Below are positions 52,312-61,006 of a stretch of 64,000 nt of DNA, piece after piece. Location of the stretch: NCBI GenBank assembly GCA_964425755.1, contig CAYRNY010000007.1, positions 62,001 through 126,000 on the forward strand, in the 5' to 3' direction. The DNA is from CAYRNY01 sp964425755 (GTDB taxonomy: Bacteria > Chloroflexota > Anaerolineae > Aggregatilineales > Aggregatilineaceae). The stretch's first letter is position 1; the number at the start of each line of letters is the position of its first letter. The notes under the pieces are model-generated. The model made no database searches, was not told the DNA's origin, and was given only the letters and a program-made list of their open reading frames with translations. The position numbers and the translations under genes were made by a program.

Positions 52312-53046
52312 ATGAGCAACGGAACACGGGCAGGCATACGCCCGCCACAAGAAATCTGGAATTTACGTGACGCTCGCCTGTTCGACCAGTTGACGCCGGA
52401 GGAAATGGAGCAGGTCCTGGAGGTCATGCCGGCCTACAGCTACCGCGCCGGGGAATACGTCTTCTATGCCGGCGAAGTGGCCGACAGCCTGTTCGTGCTG
52501 CAGGTCGGCACGGTCAAGGTGTCGTACATCAACCTGAACGGCGACGAGAAAATCCTCAACATCTTCCGTCCCGGTGACGTGTTTGGCGAGCTGTTCCTGG
52601 GGCAGTACCGGCACCGCATCGGCGAGGCCCAGGCGCTTGAAGACGTGGTCGTAGGGCGGCTGTGCGAGGAAACGTTCCTCGACCTGATCCAGCGCCTGCC
52701 ACGCGTCGCGCTGAACTTCATCCGCCACCTGGCCGACGAGCAGCGCCAGACGCTCGCCCGCATGCACGCCCTAATGCGGGCTGAAGCACGCTACCGCCTG
52801 CTCGGCACGCTGCTGAGTATCGCGCGGCGCTACTGCTGCACGGATGGCGACTGGTTCGACCTGCCCCCTTCGCTGACCCAGGAGGATGTCGCCAACATGG
52901 CCGGGCTGAACCGGAGCACCGTCAGCACGCTGATCAACGATCTGCGGCGCGAAGGCGTGCTCGGCGGGCGGGGCCGCACAATATCGGTCAACTACGCCGC
53001 AATGCAACAGATTCTTGAAGATGCCGGATTAGAGGTATTGGAATGA
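52312..53046 (+). CDS. Crp/Fnr-family transcriptional regulator
   Basis: A 244-aa regulator with an N-terminal cyclic-nucleotide-binding-type beta-roll (about 15-135: YRAGEYVFYAGEVADSLFVLQ, GDVFGELFLGQ) and a C-terminal winged HTH (LTQEDVANMAGLNRSTVSTLINDLRREG near 185-212). The phosphate cassette of true CRP (GExA-RSA) is not preserved, so cAMP binding is doubtful; no N-terminal Fe-S cysteines are seen. ATG 52312 with AGGAGG upstream is preferred to a frame starting at 52264. It overlaps the next gene by 4 nt, and likely regulates that redox operon and possibly pst. Confidence 0.9.
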   Translation: MSNGTRAGIRPPQEIWNLRDARLFDQLTPEEMEQVLEVMPAYSYRAGEYVFYAGEVADSLFVLQVGTVKVSYINLNGDEKILNIFRPGDVFGELFLGQYRHRIGEAQALEDVVVGRLCEETFLDLIQRLPRVALNFIRHLADEQRQTLARMHALMRAEARYRLLGTLLSIARRYCCTDGDWFDLPPSLTQEDVANMAGLNRSTVSTLINDLRREGVLGGRGRTISVNYAAMQQILEDAGLEVLE

Positions 53047-53354
53047 CAGCCACCTTAACCCTTTACCTGGGCAACACGGACGCGGATCGCAGCGCGCGGC
53101 AACAATTGCAACGTTGGTGTGCCGAGCGCGGCGACGTCGCGCTCACCATCGAGTCGATCCATGCTAACCCTGCGGCGGCGCTGCGGCTGCGCATCACGCA
53201 GCTTCCTGCGCTGGTCTGCGATGACACGGTGCTGGCGCAGGGACCGCCGGACGACTGGCTGACGCGGTCGTTTCTGGACCGCCTGGCCGCGCGATTCTGC
53301 ACGGACCGGGGGACGCCGGTGCCGCGCCGCACCAACCGGAACGATACACCCTAA
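53043..53354 (+). CDS. Thioredoxin-fold-like small protein without CXXC
   Basis: A 103-aa protein whose pattern (TLTLYLGNTDADRSARQQLQRW, ALTIESIHANPAAALRLRITQLPALV, DDTVLAQG) suggests a thioredoxin-like fold with the cis-Pro loop TQLPALV. The usual CXXC is missing; only isolated cysteines remain. It overlaps the Crp/Fnr gene by 4 nt and precedes a flavoprotein disulfide reductase by 36 nt, so it could be a non-catalytic adaptor or KaiB-like protein in a redox operon. Function unknown. Confidence 0.62.
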   Translation: MTATLTLYLGNTDADRSARQQLQRWCAERGDVALTIESIHANPAAALRLRITQLPALVCDDTVLAQGPPDDWLTRSFLDRLAARFCTDRGTPVPRRTNRNDTP

Positions 53355-53390
53355 ACCAGAGCAATAACACGCGAAAGGACTGATCACTAC

Positions 53391-54761
53391 ATGCGTTATG
53401 ACGCGATAATCATCGGGTCAGGGCAGGCCGGGTTCCCGCTGGCAGGCGCCCTAACGGACAAAGGCTGGACGGTCGCGCTGGCAGAGCGTGGTTATATCGG
53501 TGGGACGTGCATCAACTACGGGTGCTCGCCCACCAAGACGATCGTCGCCAGCGCGCGGGCCGCGCACCTGGCGCGGCGCGGGGCGGATTTCGGCGTGCAA
53601 ACCGGGCCGGTCCACATCGACTTCGACACGGTCATGCAGCGCCAGGCCGCGATCGTGGAACAGTTCCGGGGCGGGCTTGTGAAGCGGCTGGAAGGCATCG
53701 ACAACCTGGCGATCTACCGCGAGGAAGCCCGCTTCGAAGGGCCGCACGCGGTCCGCGTGGGCGACGAGGTCATCGAGGGCGAGCGCATCTTCATCAACAC
53801 CGGCGCGCGCGCGTACGTGCCGGACATCCCGGGGCTGGACGCTGTGGACTACCTGGACAATGCTGGCATGCTGCGGCTTGACGAACTGCCGCAGCACCTG
53901 CTGATCCTCGGCGGCGGTTACATCGGGCTGGAGTTCGGGCAGGCGTTCCGGCGCTTCGGCAGCGACGTGACGATCATCGAGGCCGGCCCCCGGCTGATCG
54001 GGCGCGAAGACGCGGACATCAGCGAGGCCGTGCGCGGCATCCTGGAAAACGAAGGCGTGCGCGTCCTGACCGGCGCGGAAGCGACGCACGTCGCGCAGGA
54101 CGGCGGGCGCATCACCGTGAACATCACGCATAACGGCGACACGTGCACGGTCAGCGGCACGCACCTGCTGGTCGCCATTGGCCGCCGCCCGAACTCGGAC
54201 CGGCTCGCGCTGGAGAAGGCCGGAATCGAGACACGCGCGCGCGGTTATATCGCGGTCGACGATCACCTGCGCACGAACGTGCCGCACATCTACGCGCTGG
54301 GCGATGTCAACGGCGAGGGCGCGTTCACGCACACGTCCTATAACGATTACGAGATCGTGCTCGACAACCTGAACGGCGGAAACCGGCGGCTGTCGGATCG
54401 CCACATGACCTATGCACTGTACATCGATCCGCCGCTGGGCCGCGTGGGGATGACCGAGCAGCAGGTCCGCGCGGCGGGACGCGAGGCCCTGACCGGCGTG
54501 ATGCCGATGAGTGACGTATCACGCGCCATCGAGCGCGATGAAACGCAGGGGCTGATGAAGGTGCTGGTGGACGCCAATACGAAGCAGTTCCTCGGCGCGG
54601 CGCTGCTGGGGATCGGCGGTGACGAGATCGTGCACACGATCACCGACCTGATGTACGCCAACGCGCCCTACACGGTCATGCAACATGCTGTACACATCCA
54701 CCCGACAGTCAGCGAGCTGCTGCCGACGTTGCTGCATAAGCTCAAACCGCTGGACGGGTGA
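53391..54761 (+). CDS. FAD-dependent disulfide oxidoreductase (mercuric-reductase-like)
   Basis: A 456-aa class I pyridine nucleotide-disulfide oxidoreductase. The FAD site is IIIGSGQAGFPLA (6-18), the redox-active disulfide C-x4-C is GGTCINYGCSPTK (about 41-53), the NAD(P) site is ILGGGYIGLEFGQAF, the second FAD motif is YALGDVNGEGAFTH, and the dimer-interface active-site His-Pro is HIHPTVSELLP. It lacks the C-terminal vicinal Cys pair of MerA and the lipoamide operon context, so it may reduce a low-molecular-weight thiol or another disulfide. In an operon with a Crp/Fnr regulator and a thioredoxin-fold protein. Confidence 0.87.
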   Translation: MRYDAIIIGSGQAGFPLAGALTDKGWTVALAERGYIGGTCINYGCSPTKTIVASARAAHLARRGADFGVQTGPVHIDFDTVMQRQAAIVEQFRGGLVKRLEGIDNLAIYREEARFEGPHAVRVGDEVIEGERIFINTGARAYVPDIPGLDAVDYLDNAGMLRLDELPQHLLILGGGYIGLEFGQAFRRFGSDVTIIEAGPRLIGREDADISEAVRGILENEGVRVLTGAEATHVAQDGGRITVNITHNGDTCTVSGTHLLVAIGRRPNSDRLALEKAGIETRARGYIAVDDHLRTNVPHIYALGDVNGEGAFTHTSYNDYEIVLDNLNGGNRRLSDRHMTYALYIDPPLGRVGMTEQQVRAAGREALTGVMPMSDVSRAIERDETQGLMKVLVDANTKQFLGAALLGIGGDEIVHTITDLMYANAPYTVMQHAVHIHPTVSELLPTLLHKLKPLDG

Positions 54762-54852
54762 GCACTGGACTGGCCGTCACACGCGCGATGCCTGGAAGCG
54801 GGCCACTGATATCGTCCGTGTCTGGCGCTGCACCGCGCGGCATGGTCGCGCG

Positions 54853-55743
54853 TCACCGTGTGACGGGATACGCCTGGCGCACCATCGCGATGAACTGCTG
54901 CGCCAGGTACGATTGGGATCGTCCCACATGCGTCGCGGCAGCGATCTTCCGCTGTGGAACAGCGTCGCTCAGCATACGGTACACAACCTTGCCGGACGTG
55001 TCGCTCGCGGCCAACGCTTGCGGAACCAGCGACACCCCCAACCCCAACGCGACGCAGTTTTGCACCGTGGAGAGCTGCGTCGTGTGGCACACAATCTGCA
55101 CGTTCAGGTTTTGCTGGTAGCAGAATAGCTGCACCTGCTCACCGAGACAATGCACTTCGTCGAGCGCGATGAAGGGGAAATCGTCCAACGCCTTTACCTG
55201 GATTGACGCCCAGTTGACAATATCGTATTCGCGGGACGAAGCGACGACCAGGGGTTCGGTCAGCAATTCCTGCGTGCGAATGTGCTGGTTGTGAATCGGC
55301 AAACTGGTGATCGCCACGTCGAGCTTGCCGTCGATCAGATCCCTGACCAGCGTTTCCGTCAAATCCTCGTGGACGTCCAGTGTCGCGTGTGGAAACCGCT
55401 CCCCGAAGCTTTTGATGATGCTCGGCAGGACAAACGGCGAAATCGTGGGGATGAAACCGACCGTCAATGAGCCGTGCCCCTCATACCTCGCGTGGCTTAA
55501 CACGTGTTTGATCTCGTGTAATTCAGCCAGTATCGCGTTTGCACGCGGCAGCAGCTTGCGCCCTGCATCCGTCAGAACGACCCTACGACTCAGTCGATCA
55601 AACAGTGGCGTGTCCAGTTCTTGCTCCAGTTTCATGATCTGCTGGCTGATGGATGGCTGCGCCACGTTGCAGCGTTCAGCCGCCCGGCTGAAGCTGCCCG
55701 TCTCGGCCACCGCCACGAAGTAATACAACTGGTGAATCTCCAT
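54853..55743 (-). CDS. oxyR: OxyR peroxide-sensing LysR regulator
   Basis: A 296-aa LysR-type activator. The N-terminal winged HTH is typical (YYFVAVAETGSFSRAAERCN, QPSISQQIMKLEQEL). The effector domain contains HCLGEQVQLFC, placing cysteines at residues 199 and 208 with eight residues between, the same positions and spacing as the redox-switch cysteines of E. coli OxyR. It is divergent from a catalase gene, and the shared spacer has a near-perfect OxyR box. Oxidation by hydrogen peroxide should form a C199-C208 disulfide and activate the catalase gene. Confidence 0.92.
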   Translation of the reverse strand: MEIHQLYYFVAVAETGSFSRAAERCNVAQPSISQQIMKLEQELDTPLFDRLSRRVVLTDAGRKLLPRANAILAELHEIKHVLSHARYEGHGSLTVGFIPTISPFVLPSIIKSFGERFPHATLDVHEDLTETLVRDLIDGKLDVAITSLPIHNQHIRTQELLTEPLVVASSREYDIVNWASIQVKALDDFPFIALDEVHCLGEQVQLFCYQQNLNVQIVCHTTQLSTVQNCVALGLGVSLVPQALAASDTSGKVVYRMLSDAVPQRKIAAATHVGRSQSYLAQQFIAMVRQAYPVTR

Positions 55744-55757
55744 AACCCCTCAATTCA

Positions 55758-55794
55758 ATAGTCAACCCCTATACATAACATAGTGGATTTATAT
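55758..55794. promoter_or_regulatory. OxyR binding site
   Basis: Four tetramers in exact register: ATAG (55758-61), CTAT (55769-72), ATAG (55780-83) and ATAT (55791-94), each separated by 7 nt. This is the OxyR consensus ATAG-N7-CTAT-N7-ATAG-N7-CTAT with one mismatch. A TATACT (55803-55808) follows as a catalase -10 with no good -35, as expected for an activated promoter. Confidence 0.85.
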
Positions 55795-55886
55795 TATGCA
55801 CTTATACTATAACCGGGTAGAATGGGGCAAGCCAGCTTACCCGCTCAGCGTTTTGATTCCGATAACCAGAAAAAAGGACAACCAAC

Positions 55887-57413
55887 ATGCCGGATAAGAA
55901 TGAAAAGAAGCAACTGACCACCGCGCACGGCCAACCGATTGGGGACAACCAGAACTCGCTGACGGCTGGCCCGCGCGGACCGCTGTTGATGCAGGATTAT
56001 CAACTCTTAGAAAAGATGGCGACGTTTAACCGTGAGCGCGTCCCCGAACGCGTGGTACACGCCAAAGGGTCCGGTGCATTTGGAACGTTCACCGTCACAA
56101 ACGACATCACGACCTATTCCAAAGCGAAGATCTTCTCCGAAGTGGGCAAGCAAACGCCGTGCCTGGCGCGCTTTTCCACCGTCGCAGGCGAGCGCGGGGC
56201 AGCCGACGCGGAACGCGATGTGCGCGGGTTTGCCGTCAAGTTTTACACCGAAGAGGGAAACTGGGACATGGTGGGGAACAACACCCCGGTGTTTTTTGTC
56301 CGTGACCCGTACAAGTTCGGCGATTTCATCCACACGCAGAAGCGCGATCCCAAAACCAACATGCGGTCAGCTACCGCGATGTGGGACTTCTGGTCGCTTT
56401 CCCCTGAGAGTCTGCATCAAGTCACCATCCTGTTCAGCGATCGCGGGCTGCCGCAGGGGTACCGTTTCGTCAACGGCTACAGCAGCCACACGTACAGTTT
56501 CATCAATTCCGATAACGAACGGTTCTGGATCAAGCTGCACTTCAAGACCGAGCAGGGCATCAAGACGTGGACGAACGCCGAGGCCCGCGAGGTCGTTGGT
56601 CGCGACCGTGAAAGTTCGCAGCGCGACCTGTTCGACGCGATCGCGCGCGGCGACTATCCGCGCTGGCGTGTCTACGCGCAGATCATGCCGGAAGTAGAGG
56701 CTGAGACCTATCACATCAATCCGTTCGACCTGACCAAAGTCTGGCCGCACGCAGATTACCCACTGGTCGAGATCGGCGTGATGGAGCTCAATCGCAACCC
56801 TGAGAACTATTTCGCTGAGATCGAGCAGGCCGCGTTCGAACCCTCGAACATCGTCCCTGGCATCAGCTTCTCACCTGACAAGATGCTCCAGGCGCGCATC
56901 ATGTCTTATGCCGACGCGCACCGTTACCGGATCGGCGTGAATTACGCTACGCTGCCCGTGAACCATCCCCACGCAGACGTGCACACCTATCACCGTGATG
57001 GCAATATGCGTTTCGATGGCAATTACGGCGGGGCCGTCAATTACGAACCGAACAGCATGGGCGGCCCGGTGGAAGACGAACGGTACCTGGAACCGCCGCT
57101 GAAGATATCCGGTGATGCGGATCGTTACAATCACCGGGATGGCGCGGACGACTACAGCCAACCGGGCGCGTTGTTCCGCTTGATGAATGACGATCAGAAG
57201 GCGCAGTTATTCAGCAACATTGCCGAGGCGATGGAAGGCGTCCCTGAGCGGATCAAAGCACGCCAACTGGTGCATTTCTACAAAGCTGATCCTGCATACG
57301 GTTGCGGGGTTGCCGAAAAGCTCGGCCTGGATATGGATCGCTTCGTGGCGTGGGCCGACCTCTCGCTGGCAGAACTGAAGCAGAAGACATCCGAAGAAGG
57401 TTACGCGGGTTAG
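55887..57413 (+). CDS. Monofunctional haem catalase
   Basis: A 508-aa small-subunit catalase disproportionating hydrogen peroxide. Active-site residues are H58 in RVVHAKGSGAFG, the Asn in NNTPVFFVRDP (about 131), and the proximal haem-ligand Tyr in MSYADAHRYRIG (about 341). The length fits clade 3 (KatA type), without the C-terminal flavodoxin-like domain of large catalases. Cytoplasmic, no signal. Expression is probably OxyR-controlled via the site in the spacer with the divergent regulator gene. A strong hairpin follows. Confidence 0.95.
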   Translation: MPDKNEKKQLTTAHGQPIGDNQNSLTAGPRGPLLMQDYQLLEKMATFNRERVPERVVHAKGSGAFGTFTVTNDITTYSKAKIFSEVGKQTPCLARFSTVAGERGAADAERDVRGFAVKFYTEEGNWDMVGNNTPVFFVRDPYKFGDFIHTQKRDPKTNMRSATAMWDFWSLSPESLHQVTILFSDRGLPQGYRFVNGYSSHTYSFINSDNERFWIKLHFKTEQGIKTWTNAEAREVVGRDRESSQRDLFDAIARGDYPRWRVYAQIMPEVEAETYHINPFDLTKVWPHADYPLVEIGVMELNRNPENYFAEIEQAAFEPSNIVPGISFSPDKMLQARIMSYADAHRYRIGVNYATLPVNHPHADVHTYHRDGNMRFDGNYGGAVNYEPNSMGGPVEDERYLEPPLKISGDADRYNHRDGADDYSQPGALFRLMNDDQKAQLFSNIAEAMEGVPERIKARQLVHFYKADPAYGCGVAEKLGLDMDRFVAWADLSLAELKQKTSEEGYAG

Positions 57414-57435
57414 CAGACGCCGCAGGACCACCACC

Positions 57436-57475
57436 GGGGGCAGTTCAGGCACAACCAGCCGTCGCAACTGCCCCC
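57436..57475 (+). terminator. Hairpin after catalase
   Basis: GGGGGCAGTT pairs perfectly with AACTGCCCCC across a 20-nt loop, between the catalase stop and the convergent M23 peptidase stop. No T-tract, so strength is uncertain. Confidence 0.5.
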
Positions 57476-57482
57476 GCAAGCA

Positions 57483-58718
57483 TCAGAAACTCTGCCAGTT
57501 CCAGGGGTTATCCGGCGCGCCGCCAGGACCGCGAATCTCAAAGTGCAGGTGCGGCCCGCTGGAGCGCCCGGAGTTGCCCGACACGGCGATGTTCTGCCCC
57601 GCCTCGACCACCTGTCCGCAGGACACAAACGCCCCGTTCAGGTGCCCGTACAGGCTGAGCGTGCCGCCGTGCGCGATCACGACCGTGTAGCCGTAACCCC
57701 ACGTGCTCATCCCCGCGAAGATCACCGTACCGCCGCCCGCCGCGTAGACCGGCGTCCCTTCCGGCACGGCAAGATCGATCCCGCCGTGATTCCACGAATA
57801 ATCTTGCGTGATGCGGTAATTGCGCCAGATCGGGGCGGTCGTGGGGGCTGTCCCGCCGATCACCGGCTGCCTGCCGCACGACCCGGGATCGCCCTCGGCA
57901 AATGAGGCCACCGTCGCGCCCGCATTGACGCCTGTCCCCACCGGGCTGCTGCCGTCGGTGGTGATGACGATGCCGGGGTCCCAGTAGATCGGCTCGGTCG
58001 AGCCGGTCCCGCCGGGCACGACCACGTATAACCCGACCGGCAGGATCGTCTGTGGCTCCACGCCAAACAGCGAGTTGTATTCCGAGTCGATGATCGCGTA
58101 CGGTTCGACGTCATACTGTTCGGCCACCTGCGCGACCGTCTGCGGTTCCTGCACGCGGTGGTACACCCCGTCCACCGGCAGGATGTTGAGCTTCAACCCG
58201 ACGCGCATCGCGTTGACGTAAAAGCGGTCGTTGGACCAGATGATCGTGTTTTCGTCCAGCCCGAAGCGGGCCGCGATCTCGCTGAGGTTGTCGCCGCGTT
58301 GCACCGTGTAAGTGATCACCGTATTGCGCTCGCGCGCGGGGATGATCGTCAGCGGCTCGATGTGGCGCTGGACGGACGTGGTCACCGCGTTCAGGGCGGG
58401 CCGGTCCAGGGCCGACGCGATCACGTCCGGGGCGGCGGTGGGACGCGTCCAGTCCACCGGGGGCAGCGTCGGCTGCGGCGTCACCGTGGGCCAGGGGGTC
58501 GGCGTATCGGGGAGTGGCGTCGTCGGCGGGACGTACGCCGTCGCGGTCACCGCGCCAACCGGCGGGACCGTCGGCGCGAGCACGCGCTCGCCTTCGCCGT
58601 CCGGGTCATCATCCCCGGTCAGGTACAACAGCAGCAGCCCCGCCGACGCCACCAACGCGAGCACCATCAAGCCCACGCCCAGCAAAATCAGCCGCCCGCT
58701 GCGCGACTTCTGTGCCAT
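57483..58718 (-). CDS. Membrane-anchored LysM / M23 peptidase
   Basis: A 411-aa envelope protein. An N-terminal TM anchor (about 10-33) is followed by a Pro/Thr linker, a LysM domain (ITYTVQRGDNLSEIAARFG, about 135-180), a second LysM-like region, and a C-terminal M23 domain with NHGGIDLAVPEG (HxxxD zinc site), ALSLYGHLN-type strand and HLHFEIR (HxH). Likely a peptidoglycan endopeptidase or an EnvC-type activator; both zinc motifs are intact. ATG 58718 is preferred (AAGGGA upstream; starts with Met-Ala-Gln-Lys) over a longer frame. Confidence 0.9.
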   Translation of the reverse strand: MAQKSRSGRLILLGVGLMVLALVASAGLLLLYLTGDDDPDGEGERVLAPTVPPVGAVTATAYVPPTTPLPDTPTPWPTVTPQPTLPPVDWTRPTAAPDVIASALDRPALNAVTTSVQRHIEPLTIIPARERNTVITYTVQRGDNLSEIAARFGLDENTIIWSNDRFYVNAMRVGLKLNILPVDGVYHRVQEPQTVAQVAEQYDVEPYAIIDSEYNSLFGVEPQTILPVGLYVVVPGGTGSTEPIYWDPGIVITTDGSSPVGTGVNAGATVASFAEGDPGSCGRQPVIGGTAPTTAPIWRNYRITQDYSWNHGGIDLAVPEGTPVYAAGGGTVIFAGMSTWGYGYTVVIAHGGTLSLYGHLNGAFVSCGQVVEAGQNIAVSGNSGRSSGPHLHFEIRGPGGAPDNPWNWQSF

Positions 58719-58959
58719 CAAATCCCTTGCTCCGCGCTCCACACCGTCAACTGTTCGCTCACCCCAACCCGGTGCTCATTTGTACGCACACCTTAAAGCG
58801 GTCGGAATCCTACCCCGCCGCGCAGCATCTGGCAACGCCGGATGGCGATTTTCTCAGCAAACGTTATAGATCGCACAGGATTCACGCCGCGCTGTCAGGC
58901 AGGTGCAGGCTGCCTGTCATGCGCGCGTGGGGTGACAGGTGGTGTGGTGCTGCGAAGTC
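58719..58959. other. Spacer with a hairpin, no gene seen
   Basis: No coding signal. Contains CAGGCAG/CTGCCTG (58896-58916), a possible terminator of the small membrane protein gene on the minus strand. Confidence 0.35.
58896..58916 (-). terminator. Short hairpin after the small membrane protein gene
   Basis: CAGGCAG pairs with CTGCCTG (7 bp, 7-nt loop), 44 nt past the stop at 58960. No clear T-tract. Confidence 0.35.
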
Positions 58960-59127
58960 TCAGGGGTGGCGGTTATCGTCGTCGCCCTGCGCGCCGCTGA
59001 TCTCGCGGTAATGTTTCGCGCCCCAGGCGGGGAACGTGCGACCGAAATGCTTCCACACGTAGCGCATGCCGATGACGAGTGCCGCCCCGATCAGTACGGC
59101 GGCAATAATGGTGGTTACCCCGTCCAT
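58960..59127 (-). CDS. Small single-pass membrane protein, 55 aa
   Basis: A very short protein: one N-terminal TM helix (TTIIAAVLIGAALVIGMRYVW, about residues 4-24 of the product) and a charged cytoplasmic tail ending GAQGDDDNRHP. GAGAAGGGA 7 nt upstream of ATG 59127 is a strong ribosome site and supports it as real; an upstream Met is less well placed. It lies 90 nt downstream of a KaiC-like ATPase on the same strand. Function unknown. Confidence 0.6.
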   Translation of the reverse strand: MDGVTTIIAAVLIGAALVIGMRYVWKHFGRTFPAWGAKHYREISGAQGDDDNRHP

Positions 59128-59217
59128 CGTGATATCCCTTCTCATTAGCGGTGCTCTATTGTTTTCTACGGCTTTGAGGCGAAAATGTTGCAGCGCGGGG
59201 CAGCGAACGCGATCGCG

Positions 59218-59967
59218 CTACTTGACTGTGCTGATGATGCGGTGCTGCGCGATGCCGCTGAGCAGGCCGGTTTTACCCTCCAACGCAGCGCCGACCGTGA
59301 TCCCGCCCGGCCCGATGTGGTAGCTGTGGATCGTGGTGTCGTGCGCAGACGAGCGCAGCTTCAGCACCAGGATCGCGCGCGCGATCGCGCTGTCGATCTC
59401 CAGGTAGCGCAGCATGATCAGGCTGTCCACCACGAACGAGAGCCGCCCGCGCTCGTGGCTGGTGTAATCCGAGCGCATCTCTTCGGCCAGGTACAGCGCC
59501 GTGACCTCTTCGCGGCGCAGCGCGCTGATCACCTGGTGGTACGTGCGGCGCAGCGCGTGATCGTCGCCCGTACTCTGCGTGAAGTGCGTCAGGCTGTCCA
59601 GCACCACGCGCCGGATATCGTGCTCGTGCAGCGTGCGCAGCAGTTTACTGTCCGGTGTGGCGAGGCTCTGCAACAACACTTCCGGCGAGGTGAACAGTAC
59701 GTGCAGCGCGCCGGTTCGTTCGTGCGCGGCGAGGTCCCAGCCCAGACCCGCCGCGTCACGGTACAGCGAGCGCGGGAACTCCTCGAACGAAATGAACAGC
59801 CCCGCTTCGCCGCGCTGCGCGCCCGCAAGCAGGTATTGCAGGCCGAAGGTCGTCTTACCCGTGCCCGGCGCGCCGCGCAGCAGATTCGCCGACCGGGGCA
59901 CGAAGCCACCGCCGATCATCGCGTCGAAGTTGGGGATACCGGTTGGCACGCGATCCGCGTTCGCCAT
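59218..59967 (-). CDS. Single-domain KaiC/RadA-like ATPase
   Basis: A 249-aa RecA-superfamily protein with one KaiC domain. Walker A is GAPGTGKTT (32-40), the catalytic-type Glu pair is FEEFPRSL (61-68), and Walker B is RRVVLDSLTHF. Such stand-alone KaiC-like proteins act in signalling and sometimes self-phosphorylate; the clock partners KaiA and KaiB are not visible here. Upstream of it lie three tandem Thr-Pro membrane protein genes on the same strand, separated by a repeat-rich spacer. Confidence 0.87.
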   Translation of the reverse strand: MANADRVPTGIPNFDAMIGGGFVPRSANLLRGAPGTGKTTFGLQYLLAGAQRGEAGLFISFEEFPRSLYRDAAGLGWDLAAHERTGALHVLFTSPEVLLQSLATPDSKLLRTLHEHDIRRVVLDSLTHFTQSTGDDHALRRTYHQVISALRREEVTALYLAEEMRSDYTSHERGRLSFVVDSLIMLRYLEIDSAIARAILVLKLRSSAHDTTIHSYHIGPGGITVGAALEGKTGLLSGIAQHRIISTVK

Positions 59968-60000
59968 AGGGCTGCTCCTGCCGGCAAGTTGCCAGTCGTA

Positions 60001-60080
60001 GTTGTTGGTGATTGGTGCTCAAGGTGTTGGTGCCTCTCCCGCTGCTGCCACCAATAACCACCGACCAACAGCCAACAACC
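60001..60080. repeat. G/T-rich and C/A-rich imperfect inverted repeat
   Basis: A GTTGTTGGTGATTGG run (60001-60034) faces CCACCAATAACCACC and GCCAACAACC (60048-60080), its approximate complement. On RNA it could form a long imperfect hairpin between the Thr-Pro protein gene and the KaiC-like gene. The core TTGGTGATTGG also occurs at 35341-35351. Confidence 0.45.
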
Positions 60081-60087
60081 GCTGGCG

Positions 60088-60909
60088 CTAATACGGGTGA
60101 TTCTGCACAAATTCGACCAGCGTCACGGTCTCGTTACACGTGTTACCGGTCTCGACCTCGATCGCATCCGACAACAGGCCGCCGGTCGAACTCTTGATCT
60201 GGACGGTATACGTCGCGGTGCGGGGCGCTGCGCCGACCGGGACCTCGAACCCCGACTCGCCCCACCGCGCCGCCGAACCGGAGAACTGCACCTGCCGGAA
60301 GTTCTCCCCCGTCACCTCGACCGCCAGGCCCGGCAACGGCTCGCCCATCAGCCCGCTCACCGTACCCGCAATGCTCAACCACTGGCAGCCCTGCTCGCCC
60401 GGATTGGCCGTGCGGCGGATCGTGTCCACCGTGAACGGGTACGGCGACCGGGTCCGCGCGGCGGATGGCGGCGAAACAGCGGTAGTTTGCACGGGCGACG
60501 CGCCGGAGATGATATTGCCGCTACCGTCATCCAGCGGGGCCAGGGTCGCGGGCTGGGCCGGCGGCGGCTGTGGGGTTTGCTCATTCGCGCCCGCCAGCAC
60601 CTGCGTCGGCGTGATCGTCGGCGTGGCGGTGGCGGTCGGCGTGCTGGTCGGCGTGGCGGTCCCGGTCGCGGTAGCCGTCGGCGTGATCGAGGGCGTCGCG
60701 GTGGCGGTCGGCGTGCTGGTCGGCGTGGCGGACGGCGTCAGGGTCGGCAGGTTCACGATCGGCGGTATGGTCGGTGGCGGGAACGGGTTCAGCGCCGTGT
60801 TGGGATCGTTGATGATCAACACCAACACAGCACCCACCGCGACTGTAAGGATCACGAACAGCACGGTGATTACATCATAGATCGGGCTATTCGAGCGCTT
60901 CCGCGACAT
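60088..60909 (-). CDS. Membrane-anchored Thr-Pro-rich protein, paralogue 3
   Basis: A 273-aa protein. A short basic N-terminus and one TM helix (about 13-33) lead to a Thr-Pro-Ser-Ala linker (about 50-105) and a C-terminal beta domain with CQWLSIAGTVSGLMGEPLPG, GESGFEVPVGAAPRTATYTV and GNTCNETVTLVEFVQNHPY. The same domain layout and closing motif occur in the 265-aa paralogue upstream. The domain resembles carboxypeptidase-regulatory (transthyretin-like) folds, with two Cys that could pair outside the cell. Function unknown; likely a surface or secretion-associated protein. Confidence 0.75.
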   Translation of the reverse strand: MSRKRSNSPIYDVITVLFVILTVAVGAVLVLIINDPNTALNPFPPPTIPPIVNLPTLTPSATPTSTPTATATPSITPTATATGTATPTSTPTATATPTITPTQVLAGANEQTPQPPPAQPATLAPLDDGSGNIISGASPVQTTAVSPPSAARTRSPYPFTVDTIRRTANPGEQGCQWLSIAGTVSGLMGEPLPGLAVEVTGENFRQVQFSGSAARWGESGFEVPVGAAPRTATYTVQIKSSTGGLLSDAIEVETGNTCNETVTLVEFVQNHPY

Positions 60910-61006
60910 GACTCAGCCTGTGTGCTTCCCAGTGTGTCACCGGCGGGCGAGATCGGCCCGCGAGCGCGCCACTCCCCCGCGCGATCGCAGCCACTGCACC
61001 GCCGGG

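Noticed and set aside
52312..53046. A true cAMP-CRP or Fe-S FNR
   Set aside because: Neither the cAMP phosphate cassette nor the N-terminal cysteine cluster is recognisable, so only the family is assigned.
53391..54761. Mercuric reductase call
   Set aside because: The C-terminal vicinal cysteine pair and the N-terminal metal-binding domain of MerA are missing, and no mer genes are nearby.
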